Shown: positions 7,551 through 13,099 of the stretch, piece after piece | Layout of the letters: every line of letters starts with the position of its first letter | Position numbering within the stretch: the first letter of the stretch is position 1 | Translations under genes and position numbers: made by a program | Origin: SIG714 sp045629725 | GTDB taxonomy: Bacteria; Bacillota; Clostridia; Oscillospirales; CAG-272 | NCBI GenBank assembly: GCA_045629725.1 | Contig: JAZQRT010000149.1 | Coordinates: 1-16,508, forward strand | Length of the DNA: 16,508 bases | Reading direction: 5' to 3' | Notes under the pieces: model-generated | Seen by the model: the letters and a program-made list of their open reading frames with translations, nothing else | Told to the model about the DNA's origin: nothing | The model's database searches: none

Positions 7551-7747
7551 CCCCTTCAAAAACTTTAATAAAAGAGGTTTTTCTTTTAATTTTATTCCGG
7601 CCCTGACTCATTATAAGGGTGAAGCGTCACGCTTCCTTTTTGTAAAAAGTTCCCCCTGAGAACCCCTTCAAAAACTTTAATAAAAGAGGTTTTTCTTTTA
7701 ATTTTATTCCAGCCCTGACATATTATAAGGGTGAAGCGTCACACTTC
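7524..7747. repeat. Tandem duplication of a 112-bp non-coding unit
   Basis: Units 7524-7635 and 7636-7747 align without gaps and differ at six positions by my count. Each unit holds CTTTTTGTAAAAAG, then ACCCCTTCAAAAACTTTAAT, an AT-rich middle and the block AAGGGTGAAGCGTCACGCTTC. The last block forms a near-perfect hairpin (GAAGCGT-C-ACGCTTC) in unit 1 that is broken by one base in unit 2. No ORF, tRNA or recognised RNA family is seen. The unit probably belongs to a dispersed intergenic repeat family. Confidence 0.9.
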
Positions 7748-7749
7748 CT

Positions 7750-7784
7750 GCCGCCATGACAACTCTATCATTTAACAATGCGGC
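7750..7784. repeat. Short inverted repeat next to the tandem units
   Basis: GCCGC (7750-7754) and GCGGC (7780-7784) flank a 25-bp AT-rich stretch with no coding potential. It is possibly the outer part of the same composite repeat. The rest of 7419-7850 contains only the promoter, the repeats and the terminator listed separately. Confidence 0.4.
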
Positions 7785-7808
7785 GAGAGATATTTCCTAC
7801 AAATTAAA

Positions 7809-7830
7809 ACAGGAGAGTTGCCTCTCCTGT
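7809..7830 (-). terminator. Terminator of the glycerophosphodiesterase gene
   Basis: ACAGGAGAG and CTCTCCTGT form a perfect 9-bp stem with a 4-nt loop. On the minus strand it is followed by TTTAATTT, 20 bp after the stop codon. Confidence 0.85.
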
Positions 7831-7850
7831 AATATTATTCTTTAATAAAC

Positions 7851-10418
7851 TCAACGCTGTCTTTTCTTTTTAACAAGAACATCTATTAACGCCACTATTC
7901 CAATAACCGCAACAACACCAACGATAACGAAGATGATAGTTTTATTACCAGAGGGTTCCTCTGTTTCGGGAATATCTCCTGTTAGTCCGCAATCATCGGG
8001 ATTTGTCACATCGGGAGTTATAGCCGGAGTTACTGTGGTATCGGGAGTGGAATTATTTGAACTTGAAAGTGTCAAAAGACTTGAATATACGCTGTAATTA
8101 TATCCGTTCAGTGTCTTTGTGACCTTTGCCATTACGGTGATGCTTCCTTCCTTGGTGAAGGTGACAACGCCATTTTCAATGGTTGCCGCATCGCCCTCAA
8201 CAATAAAGAACTCTGCATCAGACTCTTTTTCCGATGTTCTGTTATAAGTTACAGAGGAAGCGTAAAGCTTTGTTTGTCCATCTGTATTATCAACGGCAAT
8301 ATCAATATCCTTTATCATCTTACCCGTTACGTTAACATAGTTTGTTGTGATACCTGCATGTCCGTAACCGATAAACTGAAGTATCGTTGCAGGGGTATTG
8401 ATGGTATAGGGCCACGTTGTGATACCGCGGGCAAGGGATTCCTTTATATATTCCGCATCGTATCCTGTATAAGAGGGATTGAAGGTGGTATTATACTTAC
8501 CTACAAACTTAGTGATCTCGGGAAGTGTGGATTCAATACCCGAATTAGTAAGGCTTGAAAGTCCGCCAACGGGCATTTCGGGATATTTTTCCATCATTCT
8601 CGGAAGCTGACCTGTCTGCTCGTATGCAATTACCGCACACTGACCGTACACATCGTATTTCTCAATAAGCTCCTTCATTTTCGTTACGATCTGTGGCTTC
8701 TGGCTCTTGATCTCAATAAATATCATAACGTCCTTGCCCTTGAATTCTTTGAAATATTCCTCAAGGGTTGGAAGCTTACATCCGTTATAATCAAGCTCCT
8801 TTAGTTTAGCAAGAGTGCATGATTCAACTGCCAGCTTCTTATCATAGAGAGTTGTCTGTGAATCATGGTTTATTACGATCACATTGTCGATGGTCAGGTA
8901 AATATCCACCTCAATAATATCCGCACCTGCTTCATAAGCGGCAATTGCGCCCTCAAGGGTGTTTTCGGGGTGGGTTGAGGGGATTCCTCTGTGACCGATC
9001 ATGCCCGGTGAACGAACAAGTGAGTTCTTGGTGAAATATTCACTTGCGGTATCGTATATCATTTTAGGATCAGACGATATAATACCGTAAGCCTCGCTGA
9101 GAATAAGCTCGAGAGCATCTGTTTTGCTAAAGTTATCCTCTGACATTACCCAAGTTGTGATCTGTCTTGAGTTAAGATACGATACGTTCTCACGGGAGGC
9201 GACCTCCGCAGGAAGAACTGCGGTTTTTGCAAGATGTGAGGTGCATTCGGCTCTGATATCCAAAAGCTCCTTTTGTGTTACGACCTTACCCTTGAGTGCT
9301 TCTGTGTAGTCAATCACACCGCGAAGAAGTGTATACTTCTGTCTTGCATATTTAACCACGGTCTTATCGTCACTCATCACGGTAACGTCCTCGATCTTCT
9401 TATCCTCAAGATATGCAATAAGTCCGTCTGCAGTCTTATTGGACTTTATATAGAAAATGGGGATTATCTTATTATCAAGTCCTTCAAAAACTTCGTCAAG
9501 GGTTGCAAATGCGTTTCCCTCTTTATTTGATACCTTAAGGTCCTCACCAAGGTAGAATATTGCATCGGCAGGAGTAAACTCTGCACTTTTATAAGCATCA
9601 AGCTGAGCCTTTGACGTTACGTATTCAACAAGTGTAATATCACCGATGATATTTGTTGATGGCTGAGCAACGCTTGCGTAGGGATTTTTTACAAGAGAGG
9701 GATCGTAAGTTCCGTCTGCCTTGGCATTCTGAACTACCTCATCTGAACTGAGTGCTCTTGAATAAAATCTCATTCCGCGGTAATCCGCCTCGTGGGTCTT
9801 GCCCGACTCCATATGTCCAAAGAAAAGATCCCCCTTGGCACCGATCTTTGAAGATACGTTTGTTGCGCCGATAAGTATACCGTCTATGTACATTGAGCAT
9901 TTACCGCCCGCCTTGAAGGTAATGGTCAGAGTGGAGTTTGTTACATAATCCATACCTCCCGTAACCTTGGGACGTGCGTTTGAGGTGGATTTGAACTCAA
10001 CGTAGTCACCCGAATGTCTGAGGAACAGTGCAAAATTATCGTTCTCACTGCTATTTATGAAAGTTGCAAAGCTTCCGCCTATTTTTTTGACCTCACCAAG
10101 ACGAAGCTCCACGGTGAACTCATTTCCGTTTACAAGGTCAAGAAGCGCCAAGGGGAAATTGTGCTTCGTGGAATTCAAGTGGTATGCATCAGACGTAAAA
10201 TAGTTTTTCTCATCCTTTATTACAGTAATGTCATTGTCACCCGCAAGATCTTCCCACACAAGAGAGTCGGCATTGTGTCCGTTTTTCGTATTATTTTTTC
10301 CGTCATACCAGGCTTCAAGCCCATCCTTTACGATCTCATCCTCTGCAAATGACATAAAACCAAAGCAGGAAAGGATCATGGTAAAAGCCAAAGCAAATGA
10401 ACATATGCGTTTTATCAT
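7851..10418 (-). CDS. Secreted, membrane-anchored glycerophosphodiester phosphodiesterase with LamG-like and degenerate GDPD domains
   Basis: 855 aa from ATG at 10418 (site AGAGGTGA). The ORF extends upstream in frame but lacks a ribosome site and runs into the promoter. Signal peptide at residues 1-25 (M-I-K-R, hydrophobic core, S-F-A-E). Residues 31-235 form a LamG/concanavalin-like domain ending R-F-Y-S-R-A-L-S-S-D-E-V. Residues about 258-460 look like a GDPD barrel without catalytic residues (end: T-T-W-V-M-S-E-D... G-I-I-S-S-D-P). Residues about 470-715 form an intact GDPD: H476-R-G, E485-N-T, E503-V-D505, H518-D and E-I-K near 569. Then come an Ig-like domain, a Thr/Pro linker, one transmembrane helix and a K-K-K-R-Q-R end. 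Known GDPDs hydrolyse glycerophosphodiesters to glycerol-3-phosphate and an alcohol. Teichoic acid or host lipid headgroups are plausible substrates here, but this is inferred. Confidence 0.9.
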   Translation of the reverse strand: MIKRICSFALAFTMILSCFGFMSFAEDEIVKDGLEAWYDGKNNTKNGHNADSLVWEDLAGDNDITVIKDEKNYFTSDAYHLNSTKHNFPLALLDLVNGNEFTVELRLGEVKKIGGSFATFINSSENDNFALFLRHSGDYVEFKSTSNARPKVTGGMDYVTNSTLTITFKAGGKCSMYIDGILIGATNVSSKIGAKGDLFFGHMESGKTHEADYRGMRFYSRALSSDEVVQNAKADGTYDPSLVKNPYASVAQPSTNIIGDITLVEYVTSKAQLDAYKSAEFTPADAIFYLGEDLKVSNKEGNAFATLDEVFEGLDNKIIPIFYIKSNKTADGLIAYLEDKKIEDVTVMSDDKTVVKYARQKYTLLRGVIDYTEALKGKVVTQKELLDIRAECTSHLAKTAVLPAEVASRENVSYLNSRQITTWVMSEDNFSKTDALELILSEAYGIISSDPKMIYDTASEYFTKNSLVRSPGMIGHRGIPSTHPENTLEGAIAAYEAGADIIEVDIYLTIDNVIVINHDSQTTLYDKKLAVESCTLAKLKELDYNGCKLPTLEEYFKEFKGKDVMIFIEIKSQKPQIVTKMKELIEKYDVYGQCAVIAYEQTGQLPRMMEKYPEMPVGGLSSLTNSGIESTLPEITKFVGKYNTTFNPSYTGYDAEYIKESLARGITTWPYTINTPATILQFIGYGHAGITTNYVNVTGKMIKDIDIAVDNTDGQTKLYASSVTYNRTSEKESDAEFFIVEGDAATIENGVVTFTKEGSITVMAKVTKTLNGYNYSVYSSLLTLSSSNNSTPDTTVTPAITPDVTNPDDCGLTGDIPETEEPSGNKTIIFVIVGVVAVIGIVALIDVLVKKKRQR

Positions 10419-10450
10419 TTTTGTCACCTCTGATGAATTAATATGGTAAT

Positions 10451-10479
10451 ATTGTACCATAATCTATAAATTATGTCAA
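10451..10479 (-). promoter_or_regulatory. Sigma-A promoter of the glycerophosphodiesterase gene
   Basis: On the minus strand: consensus TTGACA (10474-10479), 17-bp spacer, TACAAT (10451-10456). It lies 30 bp downstream of the uracil-DNA glycosylase stop, with no terminator visible between, so read-through from the mecA-like operon is possible. Confidence 0.9.
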
Positions 10480-10508
10480 TGTTTTATGCGCTATTTCTGA
10501 ATCAACTA

Positions 10509-11060
10509 TCATTCAAGGGATTCCAACATTGTCTTTACGTTTTCAAGGTCCGTATAAGTAACTTCTCTTTTTGAAGGATCGCGAAGAAGTGCTGAGGGAT
10601 GGTAAACCGCGCACATCATAAAATTTCCCTTTTTGAACCATTTTCCATGGTCTTGAGTAATTCGAAAATCGGGCTCTATGAGTGCTGATGCCGCCACCTT
10701 ACCAAGACATACGATTATTTTCGGCTTAACAAGCCTCGTCTGCGCTCGGAGCAGTTCCATACATACCTCTACCTCCTCAGGAAGAGGATTGCGGTTCATT
10801 GGCGGACGGCATTTTAAAATATTGCAAATATAATAATCGTCCTCTTTGAAATCAAGTGCTGTTAAATATTTATCAAGAAGCTGACCCGCAAGCCCCACAA
10901 AGGGCTTTCCCTGCTCATCTTCGGTCTGCCCAGGTGCCTCTCCAACGAACATAAGAGATGCCGAGGGATTTCCTCTGCCTATCACTATATTCGTTCTCGT
11001 TTTATGTAATGGGCATTTTTGACATGCCAAGCATTTTTCTTCAAATTCAGTCCAGTTCAT
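10509..11060 (-). CDS. Family 4 uracil-DNA glycosylase (4Fe-4S)
   Basis: 183 aa. Motif 1 G-E-A-P-G-Q-T-E-D (40-48) and motif 2 H-P-S-A-L-L-R (near 153) define the type 4/5 uracil-DNA glycosylase fold. Four cysteines suit the 4Fe-4S cluster: Cys13 and Cys16 (C-x2-C-P-L), Cys84 (K-C-R-P-P) and Cys100. The G-K-P-F-V-G-x-A-G-Q-L-L block (51-62) is also typical of the family. The enzyme removes uracil from DNA after cytosine deamination or misincorporation to start base-excision repair. Its ATG overlaps the stop of the MecA-like gene (ATGA), with GAGGAAC as ribosome site, so the two are co-translated. Confidence 0.93.
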   Translation of the reverse strand: MNWTEFEEKCLACQKCPLHKTRTNIVIGRGNPSASLMFVGEAPGQTEDEQGKPFVGLAGQLLDKYLTALDFKEDDYYICNILKCRPPMNRNPLPEEVEVCMELLRAQTRLVKPKIIVCLGKVAASALIEPDFRITQDHGKWFKKGNFMMCAVYHPSALLRDPSKREVTYTDLENVKTMLESLE

Positions 11061-11632
11061 TTATTGTTCCTCTTTTTTGCTGATTTTTTAACGTCATACC
11101 TTTCGTATCTTTCCTTTGAAAAGTCATCTTTTGATGTCAATGCCGCACCAAGTGAACCTATTTCATATAAATATGCCAGGAGATATTCCTCAATCCCAGC
11201 GGATATTTCTTTTTCAAGCTCCGCTAAAAGATAATAATATCCTGTATACATATCCCTGTATGCTACCACGTCTTTTACGTTTGTATTGTAAGCTATGTAC
11301 TGCGCCGCAAGATTGAGATCTACAACATCATTAAAGCAAGAACAGATAATTTTATCCCTACCCTCGCTTAAAAGATTTGGTGCGCTGCCCTCAAGCAATG
11401 TAATGAATATCTCACACCCGCCCGACTGTGACGGATATGCTTGAACAAACCTTTTCCCGTTTCCCATCTGAAAGCCTGTTTTTATCTTTGCGATCTCAAA
11501 TATTCTGTCAAGGGAGTCCCGCGTTGCAGAAATACTGTAATCAAGCTTTTCCGCATCAAGACCATAGGCGTCCATATCCTCTTTTGAAAGCATTATCTTC
11601 ATTTTCTTTTCGGATATTAAAAGCAGCTCCAT
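11057..11632 (-). CDS. MecA-like adaptor protein
   Basis: 191 aa, shorter than Bacillus MecA (about 218). The N-terminal segment (about 1-80) follows the MecA pattern: short beta strand, 'M-L-S-K-E-D-M-D-A-Y-G-L', then a helix resembling the MecA segment where substrates bind, and a strand of the type E-I-F-I-T-L-L. The C-terminal part (about 95-165) contains F-N-D-V-V-D-L and Y-R-D-M-Y-T-G-Y-Y-Y-L-L, matching the region that in MecA contacts ClpC. Known MecA proteins deliver substrates to ClpCP and help control competence and stress regulators. Whether this protein binds ClpC is inferred from similarity. The site GGAGG 4 nt before the ATG is excellent. The gene is preceded by an exceptional inverted-repeat array (11666-11865). 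It is the first gene of an operon with the uracil-DNA glycosylase. Confidence 0.75.
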   Translation of the reverse strand: MELLLISEKKMKIMLSKEDMDAYGLDAEKLDYSISATRDSLDRIFEIAKIKTGFQMGNGKRFVQAYPSQSGGCEIFITLLEGSAPNLLSEGRDKIICSCFNDVVDLNLAAQYIAYNTNVKDVVAYRDMYTGYYYLLAELEKEISAGIEEYLLAYLYEIGSLGAALTSKDDFSKERYERYDVKKSAKKRNNK

Positions 11633-11665
11633 ATTTCCTCCGAGTTTTATTTCGACTTTTTATAT

Positions 11666-11763
11666 AATGAATATAGAAAGTCTAAATAGTGTCATTGACA
11701 CTATTTAGATGCCAAGTCTGTGACTTGGCGGCAATTTTTATAAAAAATTTGCCTATATTCATT
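11666..11763 (-). ncRNA. Structured leader module A: closing stem enclosing three hairpins
   Basis: Closing stem: 11666-11676 (AATGAATATAG) with 11753-11763 (CTATATTCATT), 11 bp perfect. Inside: hairpin A1 with arms 11681-11694 and 11696-11709 (14 bp, nearly loopless); A2 with GCCAAGTC 11711-11718 and GACTTGGC 11722-11729 (8 bp, TGT loop); A3 with GGCAA 11730-11734 and TTGCC 11749-11753 plus an AT-rich continuation (near perfect with one internal mismatch). A3 and the closing stem share base 11753. The hairpins abut with at most one or two unpaired bases. Given the minus-strand promoter at 11873-11901, this would lie in the mecA-like leader, ending about 25 nt before the ribosome site. Because the arms match perfectly it could equally fold as DNA. 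Confidence 0.6.
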
Positions 11764-11770
11764 TCAATGT

Positions 11771-11865
11771 GTTATCGAGATAGTTCAATTTTTGTAAAAT
11801 TGAACTATTAAAAGCCGATTTTATCGGCTTATCGAAACGCTTTTTACGTTTCGATATTCGATAAC
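11771..11865 (-). ncRNA. Structured leader module B: closing stem enclosing three hairpins
   Basis: Closing stem: GTTATCGA 11771-11778 with TCGATAAC 11858-11865, 8 bp perfect. Inside: B1 with arms 11780-11792 and 11796-11808 (13 bp, TGT loop); B2 with AAGCCGAT 11812-11819 and ATCGGCTT 11823-11830 (8 bp, TTT loop); B3 with ATCGAAACG 11831-11839 and CGTTTCGAT 11847-11855 (9 bp, 7-nt loop). The layout repeats that of module A, but the sequences differ. The 3' end in plus coordinates (11865) coincides with the expected minus-strand transcription start, so module B would form the extreme 5' end of the mecA-like mRNA. Confidence 0.6.
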
Positions 11866-11872
11866 CATTATC

Positions 11873-11901
11873 ATTATACTCGATATCGAAGAAAATGTAA
11901 C
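11873..11901 (-). promoter_or_regulatory. Candidate promoter of the mecA-like / uracil-DNA glycosylase operon
   Basis: On the minus strand: a perfect TATAAT (11873-11878), 17-bp spacer and GTTACA (11896-11901, 4 of 6 matches). Transcription would begin near 11866, giving a leader of about 230 nt that consists almost entirely of modules B and A. A weaker alternative lies near 11660 (TATAAA), downstream of the modules. Confidence 0.6.
11880..11889. promoter_or_regulatory. Palindrome in the promoter spacer, possible operator
   Basis: TCGATATCGA is a perfect 10-bp palindrome between the -35 and -10 boxes of the mecA-like promoter. The same TCGATA/TATCGA word recurs several times inside module B, so it may belong to the repeat array rather than bind a repressor. 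Confidence 0.3.
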
Positions 11902-12030
11902 CCCTAAGTTTTTGGAAACACCGCTTTATATTTCCATAAAAGGCGGTCCACGACCGCAGGAGAAAGCTTACCCTGCACGAGTGCGCCTCTTTGAATTTAT
12001 TTTATCCCAAAACAAAGCAGTTTCCCATAC
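11902..12030. other. Unassigned non-coding stretch with a small GC-rich hairpin
   Basis: Between the mecA-like promoter and the terminator of the upstream lipoprotein gene. It contains GCGGTC-CAC-GACCGC (11943-11957), a perfect 6-bp hairpin, and the short inverted pair GCAC/GTGC near 11976-11985. A plus-strand ORF over 11912-12106 has no ribosome site and runs into the terminator and the end of the lipoprotein gene, so I do not call it. Nothing else is recognised. Confidence 0.4.
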
Positions 12031-12068
12031 AATAAAAAGTCAAGGACTGCCGATACACAACAGTCCTT
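12031..12068 (-). terminator. Terminator of the beta-helix lipoprotein gene
   Basis: AAGGACTG (12042-12049) and CAGTCCTT (12061-12068) form a perfect 8-bp stem with an 11-nt loop. On the minus strand it is followed by GACTTTTTATT. Confidence 0.8.
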
Positions 12069-12077
12069 TCATGGCTT

Positions 12078-12989
12078 TTATTTTATGCAAGATTCTTCAA
12101 CGTTAAGTGTTCCTGCACAGTTCAGCTTTTTACCGTTAGCATTGATTGTTACGGAACAATCCTTAACTGTAATGTCTGTTTCAGCCTGTAATCCGTCATC
12201 ATCTGCAGTAATGCTGATGTTTCCGCCTGAAACGAGGATATATCCTCTGCCCACCTCTTTGTCATTGGAGGACTTGATTCCGTCATTACCCGCTTCAACC
12301 TTGATGTTTCCGCTTTCGATCTCAACGGAGTCCTTTCCTCTGATTCCTGTATTGTATGCATTTACAGTGAGGTTTACGTCTTTGATCTTTATATCATTCT
12401 TAGAGGAGATACCGTTTTTGTAGTTACCTGTTACGTTAAGTGTTCCCTTGCCCTTGATTGTCATATCATCAGCTGAGAAGATACACGCATTGGGCTCGTC
12501 CTGTCCTTCCTCAAACTGATATGAGCTGGTATCCTTGAGAGTGTTGGTTGTTCCCTCCTTAACATTGATCTTCACCTTTTCTGCACATGCAACATAGATT
12601 GCAGAGGATTTATTTGATGTGATCTCAACACCGTTAAGCACAAGCTCAACCTCTGCGGGCTTTTCAACGTTTACGTATACCTGTCCGCCAATAAGCTTAC
12701 CGCTGAGCGTATATACTCCACCCTTAGTGATAGATACGGTTCCATCCTTGTATTCCGCACCCTCTCCCTTAACCGTAGTATTATCTCCGTCAAGTGTTAT
12801 AACCGCACTTGCATCTGATACGTCGCCGGTTGCAGGTGATACGGAGGTCTGTGTTGATACCGAAGTTTCAGGAGTCTCACCCGTTGAAGGTGCTGTTGAG
12901 GGATTAACAGTTCCGTTATCACATGAAACCGCTGAAAATCCTATGCACAAAACTGCAAGAGCTGCCGCAATTATTCTGATTTTTTTCAT
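12078..12989 (-). CDS. Lipoprotein with Cthe_2159-type carbohydrate-binding beta-helix domain
   Basis: 303 aa. The N-terminal signal (M-K-K-I-R-I, hydrophobic core) ends in A-V-S-C with Cys23 as the likely lipidated residue. A Thr/Ser/Pro-rich linker follows to about residue 60. Residues about 62-300 form short repeated strands of the Cthe_2159 family (PF14262): I-K-G-K-G-T-L-N-V-T-G-N-Y-K-N-G-I-S-S-K-N-D-type rungs with repeated N/D-G-I and D-D-G-L. Founding members fold as a parallel beta-helix, bind acidic or cellulosic polysaccharides and carry Ca2+. This member ends soon after the last rung, shorter than many relatives. The start is supported by GAGGT 7 nt upstream. It has its own promoter and terminator, so it is monocistronic. 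The ligand is not known. Confidence 0.85.
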   Translation of the reverse strand: MKKIRIIAAALAVLCIGFSAVSCDNGTVNPSTAPSTGETPETSVSTQTSVSPATGDVSDASAVITLDGDNTTVKGEGAEYKDGTVSITKGGVYTLSGKLIGGQVYVNVEKPAEVELVLNGVEITSNKSSAIYVACAEKVKINVKEGTTNTLKDTSSYQFEEGQDEPNACIFSADDMTIKGKGTLNVTGNYKNGISSKNDIKIKDVNLTVNAYNTGIRGKDSVEIESGNIKVEAGNDGIKSSNDKEVGRGYILVSGGNISITADDDGLQAETDITVKDCSVTINANGKKLNCAGTLNVEESCIK

Positions 12990-13023
12990 TTTTTACCTCA
13001 CTTATATTCGTATTTACTTTTTA

Positions 13024-13052
13024 ATAGTAACATCAAGTTTTTATTTTGTCAA
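13024..13052 (-). promoter_or_regulatory. Sigma-A promoter of the beta-helix lipoprotein gene
   Basis: On the minus strand: TTGACA (13047-13052), 17-bp spacer, TACTAT (13024-13029), about 35 bp before the ATG. No clear terminator separates it from the end of pcrA, so some read-through is possible. Confidence 0.85.
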
Positions 13053-13099
13053 TTACTTTCATTGAAATTTAATAAAAATATCACTTTTAATAGTTTTAT

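Noticed and set aside
7524..7747. CRISPR array
   Set aside because: Only two 112-bp units in direct contact, no spacers and no cas genes.
11666..11865. The two modules as tRNA or tmRNA genes
   Set aside because: The four-way layout resembles a cloverleaf, but stem lengths, loops and conserved bases (T-loop, D-loop, CCA) do not match any tRNA.
11912..12106. 64-codon plus-strand ORF
   Set aside because: No ribosome site, overlaps the terminator and 3' end of the lipoprotein gene on the other strand, and the residue pattern is not protein-like.
12619..13065. Plus-strand 148-codon ORF over the beta-helix lipoprotein
   Set aside because: It is Ser/Thr/Pro-rich shadow translation of a gene with a clear family and start on the minus strand, and it covers that gene's promoter.
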